From positions 1 to 52,620 of the forward strand of contig NZ_JAFMOS010000642.1 of assembly GCF_019049755.1 (NCBI RefSeq): DNA of 52,620 nucleotides, read 5' to 3'. Positions 37,853-48,087 of the stretch are shown piece by piece. The translations under genes were made by a program, and so were the position numbers. The notes under the pieces were generated by a model. The model was not told where the DNA came from, did not search any database, and saw nothing but the letters and a program-made list of their open reading frames with translations. Source of the stretch: Rahnella perminowiae. GTDB lineage: Bacteria; Pseudomonadota; Gammaproteobacteria; Enterobacterales; Enterobacteriaceae. Position 1 is the stretch's first letter; each line of letters opens with the position of its first letter.

Positions 37853-39162
37853 TGCGCGGCCTCCAGGATCATTGCTGCGCCTAAGCCGCCAGCGGCACAG
37901 GCAGTGGTCAGCCCATATTTCCCGCCACGACGACGTAATTCATGCAGCGTCTGGGTAATCATTCGTGCGCCGGTTGCCGCAAAAGGATGCCCGTAGGCCA
38001 GTGAACCGCCCAGAACATTGAATTTATCCCAGTCTATTTCGCCTACAGCCTGACTACGGCCAAGTTTTTCACGGGCGAACTCATCACTGGCTAACATTTT
38101 GATATTCGCCAGCGTCTGTGCAGCAAACGCTTCATGCATATCGATCAGATCCAAATCGTCCAGCGTCAGCCCTGCGCGATCCAGCGCCAGCGGCGTGGCG
38201 TAGGCAGGCCCGAGAAGCATGTCTTCCCAGACGCCGATAGCGGCAAACGCAAAACTTTTCAGATAGCCGAGAGGTTCAAGGCCCAGTTCACGTGCGCGGG
38301 ATTCGCTCATCATTAATACCGCCGCGGCACCATCCGTCAGCGGCGTGCTGGTGGCGGCGGTGACGGTACCGTGTTTACGGTCGAAAGCCGGGCGCAATTT
38401 GGCATACTGACTGATTTCAGAATTCAGGCGGATGTTGTTATCTTTTTGCAGCACTTCACGGTAAGGCGGAACCTGTGCGGCCATGACCTGCGAGGTTAAA
38501 TACCCCTGCTCCCATGCCTGCGCGGCCAGCGTATGAGAACGGTGCGCCAGCTCATCCTGCTGCACGCGGCTGATGTTATGGCTTTTCGCCATCTGCTCTG
38601 CGGTATCGCCCATGCGCAGACCGGTAGAATATTCAGCCACAGCAGGCGGCACCGGCAGCAAATCGCGCAGTTTGAGTTGGCTGAAAATGGAGAGACGCTG
38701 CGACAGCGTACGTGCTTTATTAACATCCACCAGGGCGCGGGCCAGTCGTTTGCTGACACCTATCGGCAATACCGAAGAAGAATCCGCTCCGCCCGCGATC
38801 CCGACCTGCACCATCCCGCTCATGATGCTTTCGGCCACGTTAGCAACCGCCTGAAAACTGGTGGCACAGGCACGCGAGACGCTATAGGCATCGGTCGATA
38901 CATCCATGCCGGTACCGAGCACAATTTCGCGGGCGATATTCGGCGCTTCCGGCATCTGGACCACCTGACCGAAAACCAGCTGGTCGATGTCCTTCGGGTC
39001 AATCCCACTTTTTGCCAGCAGCTCACTGACCACCATTTTACCGAGATCGACAGCAGGAATGCCGTGATAGGCGGTGGCCTGTTTAGCAAACGGCGTACGT
39101 AAGCCGTCGACAATCGCAATGCGATCGCCCTCACGCGTCACCAGTGGAACGACTTTATTCAT
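37849..39162 (-). CDS. fadI: Acetyl-CoA acyltransferase (3-ketoacyl-CoA thiolase) FadI
   Basis: The thiolase of the FadIJ beta-oxidation complex. It has 437 residues (E. coli 436). Catalytic Cys lies in [14 protein letters not shown], His in [16 protein letters not shown] and the second Cys in [13 protein letters not shown]. The ATG has AGGAG at the right distance. Translationally coupled to fadJ; a FadR operator lies about 30 nt upstream. Confidence 0.97.
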   Translation of the reverse strand: MNKVVPLVTREGDRIAIVDGLRTPFAKQATAYHGIPAVDLGKMVVSELLAKSGIDPKDIDQLVFGQVVQMPEAPNIAREIVLGTGMDVSTDAYSVSRACATSFQAVANVAESIMSGMVQVGIAGGADSSSVLPIGVSKRLARALVDVNKARTLSQRLSIFSQLKLRDLLPVPPAVAEYSTGLRMGDTAEQMAKSHNISRVQQDELAHRSHTLAAQAWEQGYLTSQVMAAQVPPYREVLQKDNNIRLNSEISQYAKLRPAFDRKHGTVTAATSTPLTDGAAAVLMMSESRARELGLEPLGYLKSFAFAAIGVWEDMLLGPAYATPLALDRAGLTLDDLDLIDMHEAFAAQTLANIKMLASDEFAREKLGRSQAVGEIDWDKFNVLGGSLAYGHPFAATGARMITQTLHELRRRGGKYGLTTACAAGGLGAAMILEAAQ

Positions 39163-39190
39163 ACAAGCTCCTGAGAAAAATAGGGTCTTA

Positions 39191-39207
39191 AGAGGTCAGA
39201 CCTGATA
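39191..39207 (-). promoter_or_regulatory. FadR operator before fadIJ
   Basis: AGAGGTCAGACCTGATA contains the FadR core GGTCNGACC. It lies 29-45 nt upstream of the fadI ATG, where FadR binding would block transcription; long-chain acyl-CoA would release it. Confidence 0.75.
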
Positions 39208-39366
39208 ACTCAGTTTTAACTATGTATTTACATTTGGCAAAGCGAAAGGGAGTGAAGTGCGAGCAACAGCAAATTTTTCTGAAATAAGAATGAGAAGAAA
39301 GGCGGCAGGCAGAAATAGCAGACAAAGAAATACCGCTTATTTAAGCGGTATGACAACTTAGAACTT

Positions 39367-39491
39367 CCTCTCAATAATTTGAGTCGCAGAATGAGTCACG
39401 CGGCAATCAATGCCATTCCGATGAACTGATATACATCAGTAATTCGGTTACGGAGTGCAGCCAACGCATCTGCGGCTCAAAGTATGACGGG
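39367..39491. repeat. ERIC (IRU) palindromic element, copy 2
   Basis: A divergent relative of copy 1, about 125 bp, between yfcZ and fadI. The ends AATAATTTGAGTCGCAG and CTGCGGCTCAAAGTATGACG are inverted copies, GCAGCCAACGCATCTGCGGCTC is the shared right part, and the core forms ACTGAT/ATCAGT inside CCGA/TCGG. It abuts the yfcZ stop codon within 3 nt, so it becomes part of the yfcZ 3' mRNA. Confidence 0.8.
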
Positions 39492-39493
39492 GA

Positions 39494-39826
39494 TTATCTC
39501 AAGCCTAACTGGAAGATCATCGTTTCAGCCTGGCAGCTAAATGTGAAATCGATATTCAGTTCGACGCCGCCATCCACTTTTTCGATACGGCTGTTGATTT
39601 CACATGGCTCAGATTCAACGCCGCGTGCGCGTTCGGTCAGGGCTTGCAGGGTTTCGTTCGCCTGAGCTTCGGTTTCAAAAACACGGCTGTAAGAAGCGGT
39701 GCAATCCGTATTGTCCATGATGGTTCCGACATCGACACAGCAGCAGGCTGCGGTTTCTTCCGCACCACATTTGTTGATGGAATGCAGAGGTTGGGTGGAT
39801 TTAGAGGACATGGTTACGTCAGACAT
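39494..39826 (-). CDS. yfcZ: YfcZ/DUF406 family protein
   Basis: A 110-residue protein (94 in E. coli) of unknown function. It is Cys-rich at the N-terminus (AACCCVDVGTIMDN), and conserved to the C-terminal FTFSCQAETMIFQLGLR. It has about 16 extra N-terminal residues. I chose the ATG at 39826 because GGGGAG precedes it. It is divergent from fadL and upstream of fadI, as in E. coli. Confidence 0.92.
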   Translation of the reverse strand: MSDVTMSSKSTQPLHSINKCGAEETAACCCVDVGTIMDNTDCTASYSRVFETEAQANETLQALTERARGVESEPCEINSRIEKVDGGVELNIDFTFSCQAETMIFQLGLR

Positions 39827-39955
39827 AATTTTCTCCCCGGCATCAGCGGCAACGTCCACCGTCTGGCCTGATTGCGAATAAGGTTTTATTTCCAGCCTGT
39901 ATTTTACGCCACCGTTCTGACAACACACTAGTGCTTACTTATTATGTGCCTTTCA

Positions 39956-39971
39956 GGTGATCCAGATCACG
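39956..39971. promoter_or_regulatory. CRP-type site between yfcZ and fadL
   Basis: GGTGATCCAGATCACG has the TGTGA-N6-TCACA symmetry with one core mismatch on each side. It is about 130 nt upstream of yfcZ and 270 nt upstream of fadL. CRP control of fad genes is known in E. coli. Confidence 0.55.
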
Positions 39972-40115
39972 TATATGTAAGTAATCGTTTATAACTTCGT
40001 CACTGTTCTCACTTTAACGTTTCTTAATTGAACTTTTATTGTTTGTTTTTTGTTAAGTGGATCCAATTTCTTGCATCAAATAAGAAATATCTATGAAACA
40101 TTATTGCAACTACAC

Positions 40116-40156
40116 CACAGGTCAGACCTATACTTCGCTCACTGGTCTGATTTGTC
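40116..40156 (+). promoter_or_regulatory. Two FadR sites upstream of fadL
   Basis: CACAGGTCAGACCTATA (40116-40132) and CACTGGTCTGATTTGTC (40140-40156) match the paired FadR sites of E. coli fadL, including the spacing. They overlap a possible -10 TATACT. The rest of this 417-nt gap is AT-rich and shows no gene. Confidence 0.75.
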
Positions 40157-40243
40157 AGACTGATAACGGACCCTACAATCCCGCGCTCATTGTTACTTGA
40201 TGTAACATTGTTTGATAAAAAACATAAAATTGAGGTTTTGGTC

Positions 40244-41521
40244 ATGAACCAGAAAAACCTGTTTAAAAGATCTGCTCTGGCAGCTGCAGTGGCAATTGTT
40301 TCCTCCAACGTTTATGCAGCAGGTTTTCAGTTAAATGAATATACCGCTGCGGGGTTAGGCCGCTCTTTCTCGGGTGAAGGTGCCATCGCTGATACTGCCG
40401 CATCCGGCAGCCGTAACCCGGCAACCATGACCATGTTTGATCGTCCCTCTTTCTCAGCGGGTGCGATTTATGTCGACCCGGATGTCAAAGTAACAGGCAA
40501 CTCGCCGGTTACAGGCAGGAGCACTGATGCGGATAACATTGCGCCGAATCAGTGGGTGCCTAATATCCACTTTATTATGCCACTCAATGATCAATGGGCG
40601 GTCGGTGCATCGGCTACGTCAAACTACGGTCTGGCGACTGAGTTCAGCGATAATTATCCGGCTGGCCCGATCGGCGGTGAAACTGACCTTACCACCGTTA
40701 ACACTAACTTAAGTGTTGCTTACCGTTTGAACCAGCATTTCAGCTTCGGCCTGGGCTTCGATGCCGTTTACGCGAAAGCGAAAATTCGCCGTACTGCCGG
40801 TGAACTGGTGCCGATTCAAACCGGCGGTCTGCTGCCTGCGGATACGGAAGCCGCCAAGCTGAAAGGCAATGAGTGGGGTTACGGCTGGAACGCCGGTATC
40901 CTGTATGAAGTGGATGATAATAACCGCTACGGCTTCACCTACCGTTCTGAAGTGAAAATTGACTTCGACGGCGAATACCGTAACGGCATTCCGAAAGCGT
41001 TAGGCGGAACGGGTGGCCAGACCGTGCCGGGATCCCTGACCCTGAACTTGCCTGAAATGTGGGAATTGTCCGGTTATAACCGCGTGGCACCAAAATGGGC
41101 GATTCACTACAGCCTGGCTTACACCAGCTGGAGCCAGTTCCAGGAGCTGAAAGCGACCGGTTCTAACGGCCAGACGCTGTTCCAGAAAGACGAAGGTTAT
41201 CATGATGCTTACCGCATCGCGTTGGGTACCACCTATTACTACGACGATAACTGGACGTTCCGTACCGGTATCGCCTTCGATGACAGCCCGGTTCCGGCAG
41301 ATAACCGCACCATTTCTATTCCGGATCAGGACCGCTTCTGGGTTTCCGCCGGTACGACTTACGCCTTCAATAAAGACGCGTCTGTGGATGTGGGTGTCTC
41401 CTATATGCATGGTCAGACCGTGAATATCAGTGAGAAAGTCGCTAACGGTGTACCGAATTACGAATACCAGGCCAAAGGGACCGCCATGCTGTACGGCGCG
41501 AACTTTAACTACAGCTTCTGA
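40244..41521 (+). CDS. fadL: Long-chain fatty acid outer-membrane transporter FadL
   Basis: A 14-stranded outer-membrane beta-barrel that brings long-chain fatty acids across the outer membrane. It has 425 residues; the signal peptide ends NVYA (residue 25) and the mature hatch begins [22 protein letters not shown], with the family [13 protein letters not shown]. It ends in aromatic FNYSF, as porin-type barrels do. I chose the ATG at 40244, after GAGG; the frame opens 18 codons upstream. Confidence 0.97.
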   Translation: MNQKNLFKRSALAAAVAIVSSNVYAAGFQLNEYTAAGLGRSFSGEGAIADTAASGSRNPATMTMFDRPSFSAGAIYVDPDVKVTGNSPVTGRSTDADNIAPNQWVPNIHFIMPLNDQWAVGASATSNYGLATEFSDNYPAGPIGGETDLTTVNTNLSVAYRLNQHFSFGLGFDAVYAKAKIRRTAGELVPIQTGGLLPADTEAAKLKGNEWGYGWNAGILYEVDDNNRYGFTYRSEVKIDFDGEYRNGIPKALGGTGGQTVPGSLTLNLPEMWELSGYNRVAPKWAIHYSLAYTSWSQFQELKATGSNGQTLFQKDEGYHDAYRIALGTTYYYDDNWTFRTGIAFDDSPVPADNRTISIPDQDRFWVSAGTTYAFNKDASVDVGVSYMHGQTVNISEKVANGVPNYEYQAKGTAMLYGANFNYSF

Positions 41522-41545
41522 TGAACTGAGTGATACGCCTGATAT

Positions 41546-41574
41546 GAAAAAAGCGCCGGAAGGCGCTTTTTTTG
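41546..41574. terminator. Bidirectional terminator between fadL and mlaA
   Basis: AAAAAAGCGCC and GGCGCTTTTTT form a stem with loop GGAA, with T-runs on both strands between the convergent genes. Confidence 0.93.
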
Positions 41575-41588
41575 TGTGTCCGGAACGG

Positions 41589-42356
41589 TTATTCCGAGTC
41601 GATATCTTTCAGGTCGCCCTGAATCAGTGCCGCGTTCGGATTTTCCTGTGGCGTCAGCTGACCGCCTCTTGCCAGGAAATCATGACGCTGGAAGTAAGCC
41701 TCACGTATAAACAGATACGGATCCGAAGAGTTACGGATCAGGCCATCAGAATCGAGCAGTTCCGCACGGGTTTCCACCCCTTCCAGTACCCATTTACCGG
41801 CTGACATCCAGAAGGTCAGATAGCTGAGCATCGGATACAAATCATCAACCAGGTCGCCACCTTCGTCACGGACGGTCGCGCTGCCGTAACCTGGCAGAAC
41901 CACATACGGACCGTAGCCGACGCCGTAATGACCCAGTGTGCTGCCGAAGCCCTGCGCCTCTTCACGCGCCAGTTTCGGGTTCGCCATTCCGGCAACATCG
42001 ATCAGACCGCCCATCCCTAAAATCGTGTTCAGGAAGAAGCGGTTGAAGTGGATTGCCGCACGGTACGGATCACCTTTCAGCAGGGAGTTAACCATGCTGG
42101 CCGGTTCATCCAGATTGCTCAGGAAGTTACTGGTGCCGTTACGCGCCGGTTGTGGCACATAATCACGCCAGGCTACCGCCACAGGCCGCACCAGGTACGG
42201 ATCCATATAGTTATAGTTGAAATCGAACATCACCCGGTTGAAACCTTCGAGCGGATCAGAACGTCCCTGCTGTTCGCTGTCCGATGATCCGGACGTGCCG
42301 GCACAACCGACCAGTAAAACTGTTGCAAACGCCAGCCCAGTCAGGCGTAAGTTCAT
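41589..42356 (-). CDS. mlaA: Outer-membrane lipid asymmetry lipoprotein MlaA (VacJ)
   Basis: Works with OmpC/F to remove misplaced phospholipids from the outer leaflet and pass them to MlaC. It has 255 residues (E. coli 251). The lipobox LLVGC puts the lipidated Cys at 18; DPLEGFNRVMFDFNYNY and GPYVVLPGYG are conserved. I chose the ATG at 42356, with GGGAG upstream. It lies 34 nt after the ccm operon's last gene, so read-through is possible. Confidence 0.96.
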   Translation of the reverse strand: MNLRLTGLAFATVLLVGCAGTSGSSDSEQQGRSDPLEGFNRVMFDFNYNYMDPYLVRPVAVAWRDYVPQPARNGTSNFLSNLDEPASMVNSLLKGDPYRAAIHFNRFFLNTILGMGGLIDVAGMANPKLAREEAQGFGSTLGHYGVGYGPYVVLPGYGSATVRDEGGDLVDDLYPMLSYLTFWMSAGKWVLEGVETRAELLDSDGLIRNSSDPYLFIREAYFQRHDFLARGGQLTPQENPNAALIQGDLKDIDSE

Positions 42357-42390
42357 GGATATCTCCCTGTTTTTGATCGTCGGTTCCTTA

Positions 42391-43605
42391 TTATGGAACC
42401 TGCTGATTAATGTCGATGCTGACCTGGCCTTTACCGGCAAAATCGGTCAGCGGGCTGTCGCCGTACCAGTCACCTGAGGCTGGCGTTGCCAGACCATCTT
42501 GTGAAATACGAACGCGTACTTTTAATTGATGCAGCGAAGAAAGCAAGCGTTCCGGCATCATTGCGTTGCTGTCATCGACGGTGGCCGTCAGCGGGAAGCG
42601 GCTGAGCGGCAGTTTTTTCACCGCAACCGGCACCGGACTGCTGCCGTCAGTCACTGAAATAAAGACCGTGCCATTTTGCGAAAGTTTCTGCTGAGCCTCA
42701 GCAGAAAGCGTGACATTTACCGTCAGTTTAACCTGATCCAGACCGGCTTTCTGTTTTGCCTGCGCAATGCTGGCGTTAACCATCTCCAGGCGTTTGTCAC
42801 CGGCAGGCAGGATTTTCTGCATAACTTCCCACGCACCAATGGCTTGCGGATAATGCCCCTGTTCATATTCATTATAGGCCAGCAGACTTAACACACGCAG
42901 ATCACCCTGAGACTTTTCCAGCATACTGCGTAAAAGATTTCCGCCGGTAAGGTTATCCTGCGGATCAGACGAACGGGTTAATACTTCGGCATAACCGAGT
43001 TTGACTGACATATCGTCTGGTGCAAGCTGATAGGCATGGGCGTAGGCCTGTGTGGCAGTAGCGGCATTATTGAGCGCCATTCCGACACGGCCAAGCATCA
43101 CCCAGTCCCGGATATTATCCGGATTTGCCTGCAAATCAGTACGCAATCCGAGCCCTAAATCCTGTACATCCATGGCGGTCAGTGGCACACCGTGATCATC
43201 GGCAATCCGCTGACGCAAATCGGGCATACGCTGCATCACCTGATTCCATGCACTGACCTGCCCCAGACCACCGGCATACAGATACACACCCAACGTGATG
43301 ATCACCAGCAAGATGCCGCCCGGCACCAGCGTCCAGCGTCCAATCGGCTGCATGGCGACGGGCATCTGCCCGGCGGGAATATCCGTCAGTAAGTTTTCCT
43401 GTAATTCCTGAATATGCGCCGGGCGCTCGTCGACCACGCCCTGCGCTTCGTCTTCTTCCAGTTCACTCAGGCGATGATGGTAAAATGCTTTGTTCAGCGC
43501 ATCGCGGGAAGTCTGTTCTGCGCGGTCGCCACGGATAACCGGCACGATAAACAGCGCCAGTGCGATAACCAGCATCACCACAATGCACAGCCAAAAAATG
43601 CTCAT
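42391..43605 (-). CDS. ccmI: Cytochrome c maturation apocytochrome chaperone CcmI
   Basis: Holds the C-terminus of apocytochrome c for heme ligation. It has 404 residues with two N-terminal membrane helices (about residues 2-24 and 92-112) and a TPR-rich periplasmic domain (YAHAYQLAPDDMSVKLGYAEVL). In E. coli these functions are fused to CcmH in one protein; here CcmI is a separate gene, overlapping ccmH by 4 nt. Confidence 0.93.
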   Translation of the reverse strand: MSIFWLCIVVMLVIALALFIVPVIRGDRAEQTSRDALNKAFYHHRLSELEEDEAQGVVDERPAHIQELQENLLTDIPAGQMPVAMQPIGRWTLVPGGILLVIITLGVYLYAGGLGQVSAWNQVMQRMPDLRQRIADDHGVPLTAMDVQDLGLGLRTDLQANPDNIRDWVMLGRVGMALNNAATATQAYAHAYQLAPDDMSVKLGYAEVLTRSSDPQDNLTGGNLLRSMLEKSQGDLRVLSLLAYNEYEQGHYPQAIGAWEVMQKILPAGDKRLEMVNASIAQAKQKAGLDQVKLTVNVTLSAEAQQKLSQNGTVFISVTDGSSPVPVAVKKLPLSRFPLTATVDDSNAMMPERLLSSLHQLKVRVRISQDGLATPASGDWYGDSPLTDFAGKGQVSIDINQQVP

Positions 43606-44087
43606 GATCCTTTCCCGTCACTGTCTTTAAGTAACTGCGCCAGGCGCTGTCTCTCTTGTTCTGACATAGATATGGTTGTGTGTTCAGTGCGCGCAATACC
43701 ACGGCGGGAACGCATAAAAATCATGCCTGCGCCAATAACGATGACCAGCACCGGCCCGAGCCACAAAATAAAGGTAGAGGGCGTGACCGGCGGTTCGTAA
43801 GTGACGAAATTGCCGTAACGCGCCACCATATACGCGACGATTTGCTGTTTGTTCTGCCCTTCGTTCAGTAACTGAAATACCTTGGTGCGCATATCGGCGG
43901 CGATAATCGAATCCGAAGCGGCAATATTAGTGTTCTGACATTTCGGGCAACGCAGCTGCGCCGTTATTTCGCGGTAAGCCTGTTCCTGCTCCGGCGATTT
44001 GAACTGATACGTGTCGATGGCAGCGAATGCGCTGACACTCAGCAGCATGCCCAGCAGCAACGCGGGCAGCGAGGAAATCAGTTTCAT
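43602..44087 (-). CDS. ccmH: Cytochrome c maturation protein CcmH
   Basis: A periplasmic thiol-disulfide protein that reduces the apocytochrome heme-binding cysteines. It has 161 residues with a signal peptide (ends AFA), the redox motif LRCPKCQN with C47 and C50, and one C-terminal helix (FILWLGPVLVIVIGAGMIF). It corresponds to the N-terminal half of E. coli CcmH. Confidence 0.95.
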   Translation of the reverse strand: MKLISSLPALLLGMLLSVSAFAAIDTYQFKSPEQEQAYREITAQLRCPKCQNTNIAASDSIIAADMRTKVFQLLNEGQNKQQIVAYMVARYGNFVTYEPPVTPSTFILWLGPVLVIVIGAGMIFMRSRRGIARTEHTTISMSEQERQRLAQLLKDSDGKGS

Positions 44088-44635
44088 GGGTGACCTCCGT
44101 ATTTTTTGTACAGCGGCAACACCTCGGTCTGCCAGACCTTTTCGTTTAAGTCACCGGCGTGGCGATAGCGGATAATGCCCTGCCCGTCGATCAGGAAAGT
44201 TTCCGGCGCACCATATACGCCCAGATCCAACCCCAGCATGCCGTCGCCGTCATACAGGCTGAGCATGTAAGGATTCCCCAGCGTATTGAGCCAGGTTACC
44301 GCTTTCTGCCGGTCATCTTTATAATTGAGTCCGACCACACGTACACCTTTTGCTGCCAGCGAATTCAGATATTGATGCTCAGCCCGGCAGGTCGGACACC
44401 ACGTCGCCCAGACGTTAAGCAGCATCGGTTTACCGTCACGCAGCACCGACTGATCGTAGGTTTTTCCCGCCTGCGCCAGTGATTCCAGTTTGAATACCGG
44501 CACCGGTTTGCCGATCAGAGCCGATTCCAGCAGCGTCGGATCATCACCGTTTGCATTGCGGGTCAGTTGCACCAGAAAAGCCGCAGCCAGTGCCAGAAAC
44601 AGGATCAACGGAATAAAGAGAAGTTTCCGGTTCAT
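44084..44635 (-). CDS. ccmG: Thiol:disulfide interchange protein CcmG (DsbE)
   Basis: A membrane-anchored thioredoxin that passes reductant from DsbD to the CcmH/apocytochrome pair. It has 183 residues, an N-terminal anchor, and the active site WCPTC with C80 and C83. GVYGAPETFLID carries the cis-Pro loop. ATGA overlaps link it to ccmF and ccmH. Confidence 0.96.
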   Translation of the reverse strand: MNRKLLFIPLILFLALAAAFLVQLTRNANGDDPTLLESALIGKPVPVFKLESLAQAGKTYDQSVLRDGKPMLLNVWATWCPTCRAEHQYLNSLAAKGVRVVGLNYKDDRQKAVTWLNTLGNPYMLSLYDGDGMLGLDLGVYGAPETFLIDGQGIIRYRHAGDLNEKVWQTEVLPLYKKYGGHP

Positions 44636-46605
44636 GCTTCTTCCGCCTCCGCCAGACCCTGCTTCCTGAGTTTTTTACTCATGCGATAACGCGGGTCAAG
44701 AATACACAACACCCCACCGGCCGCCATAAACAGGCCGCCCAGCCAGATCCAGCGGACAAAAGGTTTGTAGTACAACCGTACCGCCCACGAACCGTCGTCC
44801 AGTTCTTCGCCGAGCGCCGCATACAGGTCGCGCGCCAGATTGCCGTCGATCGCCGCCTCAGTCATCATACTGCGCGCCACGCTGTAGAAGCGTTTTTCCG
44901 CATGCAGCGTAGTGATTTTTTTGCCGTTCTGCGTGACATCAATGTTCGCCTCACCGCCGGTATAGTTCGGTCCGGTGATGTCACGGACATCGCGGAAAAT
45001 AAAGTGATAATCATGAATATCCACGGTATCACCGGACTTCATGCGCACATCACGTTCAACGCTGTAATTCTGGCTGAAGGCGATGCCGATCACCGTCACC
45101 GCGACCCCGAGGTGCCCGAGCACCATCCCCCAGTGGCTGCGGGAAAGTTTGGTCAGACCGCGCCAGAACGAGTGACGGTGCGTGGCACGCTCGTGCAGTT
45201 CCATCAGCGTCAGCACAATGACCCACACCGACATCAGCATACCCACTACGGTCATGCCGACGATTTTATCCTGCAACAGCCACGGCAGAAGAATTGACAG
45301 CACCAGCGTCACCACCAGCGCCACGCCCAGACGACGCCACAGTTTGCTCGGCTCATCGCGACGCCAGCGCACCAGCGGGCCAATACCTAACAGCAGCGCC
45401 AGCGGTGCCATCAGCCAGGTAAACATGGTGTTGAAGAAGGGTTCGCCGATAGAAATACTGCCCAGCCCAAGCTGTTTGTGGATAAGCGGCAGCAGCGTAC
45501 CGAGCAGCACCACCAGCATCGCCGCCACCAGCAGAACGTTATTGCCGAGCAAATAACTCTCCCGGGAATGCAGTTCGTGACGGCCCGGCGCGCGCACCGA
45601 ATTCCCTTTGAAAGCGTACAGCAGCAGCGAGCCACCGATCACAATCACTAAGTAAGCCAGGATAAACATGCCGCGTGCCGGATCAGAGGCAAACGAGTGA
45701 ACCGAGACCAACACACCGGAGCGCACCAGGAATGTGCCCAGCAGACACAGCGAGAAGGCGGTGATGGCCAGCAGCACCGTCCAGGCTTTGAAGGTCCCGC
45801 GCTTTTCGGTAACGGCGAGCGAGTGGATCAGCGCCGTACCTGCCAGCCACGGCATAAAGGAAGCATTTTCAACCGGGTCCCAGAACCACCAGCCGCCCCA
45901 GCCTAATTCGTAATACGCCCATGCCGAACCGAGCACAATACCGATGGTCAGAAATACCCACGCGGCTTGTGTCCACGGCCGCGACCAGCGTGCCCAGGCG
46001 GTATCCAGACGCCCCGCCATCAGCGACGCTATCGCGAAAGCAAACGCCACGGAGAAACCGACATACCCCATGTACAGCAATGGCGGATGGAAAATCAGCC
46101 CGATATCCTGCAGCACCGGATTCAGGTCGCTGCCGTCGACAGGGAAATTCGGCAGCGAGCGGATGAACGGGTTGGACGTCAGCAGAATAAACAGCAGGAA
46201 CCCGCCGGTGATCATGCCCATCACCGCCAGCACGCGCGCCACGGCATCCTGCGGCATCCGGCGGCTGAACAGCGCCACGGCAAGCGTCCAGCAACTGAGT
46301 AATAACACCCACAGCAGCAGCGACCCTTCGTGCGCCCCCCAGGTAGCTGCCACGCGGTAATACACCGGCAGGCGGGTATTGGAATTATTGGCAACATAGG
46401 CGACGGTGAAATCGTTCACCACAAACGCATGCACCAGAATAATAAAGGCCAGCGCAATGCAGGCGAACATGCCGTAAGACAACGGACGCGCCATCGCCAT
46501 CATCCGGCTGTCCTGACGGGCCGCGCCCCACTGCGGATAAATACTCAGTAACACCGCCAGACCTAATGCCAGACAGAGTGCAAATGTTCCCAGTTCCGGC
46601 ATCAT
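44632..46605 (-). CDS. ccmF: Heme lyase subunit CcmF
   Basis: The large inner-membrane heme lyase core (657 aa, about 15 helices) that attaches heme to apocytochrome. The tryptophan-rich motif [12 protein letters not shown] lies near residue 236, with His residues nearby for heme. It comes between ccmE and ccmG with 4-nt overlaps on both sides. Confidence 0.97.
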   Translation of the reverse strand: MMPELGTFALCLALGLAVLLSIYPQWGAARQDSRMMAMARPLSYGMFACIALAFIILVHAFVVNDFTVAYVANNSNTRLPVYYRVAATWGAHEGSLLLWVLLLSCWTLAVALFSRRMPQDAVARVLAVMGMITGGFLLFILLTSNPFIRSLPNFPVDGSDLNPVLQDIGLIFHPPLLYMGYVGFSVAFAFAIASLMAGRLDTAWARWSRPWTQAAWVFLTIGIVLGSAWAYYELGWGGWWFWDPVENASFMPWLAGTALIHSLAVTEKRGTFKAWTVLLAITAFSLCLLGTFLVRSGVLVSVHSFASDPARGMFILAYLVIVIGGSLLLYAFKGNSVRAPGRHELHSRESYLLGNNVLLVAAMLVVLLGTLLPLIHKQLGLGSISIGEPFFNTMFTWLMAPLALLLGIGPLVRWRRDEPSKLWRRLGVALVVTLVLSILLPWLLQDKIVGMTVVGMLMSVWVIVLTLMELHERATHRHSFWRGLTKLSRSHWGMVLGHLGVAVTVIGIAFSQNYSVERDVRMKSGDTVDIHDYHFIFRDVRDITGPNYTGGEANIDVTQNGKKITTLHAEKRFYSVARSMMTEAAIDGNLARDLYAALGEELDDGSWAVRLYYKPFVRWIWLGGLFMAAGGVLCILDPRYRMSKKLRKQGLAEAEEA

Positions 46606-47096
46606 GAACGGTCGTTTCCTTTATTGTTACCCACGTAGGCCGAAGCAGGCCCTTTGTGATTTTCTTTCATGGCGTCGGCAACTTCCGGCGGCACATATTT
46701 TTCATCGTGTTTCGCCAGCACCTGGATAGCATTCACCACATTCCCCGGTTCCATCACGCCCTGCGCCACCACACCCTGCCCTTCACGGAACAGGTCGGGA
46801 AGGATGCCGTTATAGGTCACAGCAATCGCTCCCCGTGCGTCATAAATTTTAAAGCTAACCTGCAAACTTTTCGGGTCACGCTTCACTGAGCCGGGCATCA
46901 CCATACCGCCGATACGCAGGCGCTGGCCCACCGTCGGCATCTCGTGATCTTCGCCTTTGCCCTGCAAGATTTCACTGGGTGTATAAAACAAATCAATGTT
47001 GGAGCGAAGCGCATACATCACCAGTGAAATGCTCAGACCAAGGCCCAACAGCACCACCAGCGCCAGCGACAGACGCTTTTTACGACGTGGATTCAC
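46602..47096 (-). CDS. ccmE: Periplasmic heme chaperone CcmE
   Basis: Binds heme covalently and hands it to CcmF. It has 164 residues with one N-terminal helix and a periplasmic barrel. The heme-linking H130 is in LAKHDEKY, with Y134. The start is GTG and overlaps the ccmD stop as GTGA. Confidence 0.96.
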   Translation of the reverse strand: MNPRRKKRLSLALVVLLGLGLSISLVMYALRSNIDLFYTPSEILQGKGEDHEMPTVGQRLRIGGMVMPGSVKRDPKSLQVSFKIYDARGAIAVTYNGILPDLFREGQGVVAQGVMEPGNVVNAIQVLAKHDEKYVPPEVADAMKENHKGPASAYVGNNKGNDRS

Positions 47097-47353
47097 AATA
47101 ACTTCTCCCCGGAAGCGTCCGGTTCCAGCGGTGACGTCTGTGCGCCTGGCTGTTTTTTAGACTGGGACTGACTAATGCGTTTTTCGCGCGCCTGGCGTCG
47201 ACGGACTTCGCCGAGGATTTGCCGGTGCTGAATAAAGGTATGCGCCACCAGCACAATCAGCGAGAGCAGCGTCGCGGCGACCGACAGCCAGACATAAAAG
47301 GCATAGCCGCCCATCGCAAAAAAATCATGCCAGCTTGAGAATGCAGGGCTCAT
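47093..47353 (-). CDS. ccmD: Heme exporter accessory protein CcmD
   Basis: A small inner-membrane protein (86 aa, one helix at about 16-38: [21 protein letters not shown]) that helps release holo-CcmE from Ccm[17 protein letters not shown] is a typical start. It has a long basic cytoplasmic tail. Confidence 0.9.
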   Translation of the reverse strand: MSPAFSSWHDFFAMGGYAFYVWLSVAATLLSLIVLVAHTFIQHRQILGEVRRRQAREKRISQSQSKKQPGAQTSPLEPDASGEKLL

Positions 47354-48087
47354 CCGCGACGCTCCTTATTCACCAGGCCAGCCACCCACGGACGCAGGCG
47401 TTCCTGAACCAGAATCAGGTTACGTAAACGCATCAACGTCAGGGTAATAAAGAAGAACAGATAACCGAAAATCGCCCAGCGCAGCGGATAACGCATACTC
47501 GGGTCGATGGTTTGCTGCATGTCGGTGGACCCCTGATGCAGCGTGTTCCACCACTCTACGGAGTAATGAATAATGGGAATGTTCACCACGCCGACCAGGA
47601 CCAGAATACCGGCGGCACGCCCGGCCAGACGACGGTCGTCAAAGGCGTTATACAGCGCAATGACACCCAGATACAGGAACAGCAACACCAGTTCGGAGGT
47701 CAGGCGCGCATCCCACACCCACCATGTGCCCCACATCGGTTTGCCCCATGCCGAGCCGGTCACCAGGGCAATAAACGTGAATACAGCCCCGACCGGCGCC
47801 ATTGCCGCCACCGCCAGGTCGGACATTTTCATCTGCCACACCAGGCCGATAAACGCCGCGATCGCCATCCCGCTGTAAATCCCCATTGACCAGATAGCCG
47901 CCGGGACATGGATATACATAATCCGGTAACTGTTACCTTGCTGGTAATCCGGTGGTGCATAGCCAAAACCCCATACCCAGCCAATCAGCAGGCAGGCAAG
48001 ACCTAAAATCCCAAGCCAGGGGATGAACCGCCCGCAGACGTGGTAAAGCCGTTCAGGCCTTGCGAGTTGATGTAACCATTTCCACAT
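47350..48087 (-). CDS. ccmC: Heme-handling protein CcmC
   Basis: Attaches heme to CcmE using a WWD domain. It has 245 residues with six helices; the WWD motif is WGTWWVWDARLTSELVLLFLYLG, with QGNSYRIMYIHVPAAIWSMG upstream. It is separated from ccmB by 217 nt, far more than the short spacing usual in this operon. Confidence 0.96.
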   Translation of the reverse strand: MWKWLHQLARPERLYHVCGRFIPWLGILGLACLLIGWVWGFGYAPPDYQQGNSYRIMYIHVPAAIWSMGIYSGMAIAAFIGLVWQMKMSDLAVAAMAPVGAVFTFIALVTGSAWGKPMWGTWWVWDARLTSELVLLFLYLGVIALYNAFDDRRLAGRAAGILVLVGVVNIPIIHYSVEWWNTLHQGSTDMQQTIDPSMRYPLRWAIFGYLFFFITLTLMRLRNLILVQERLRPWVAGLVNKERRG

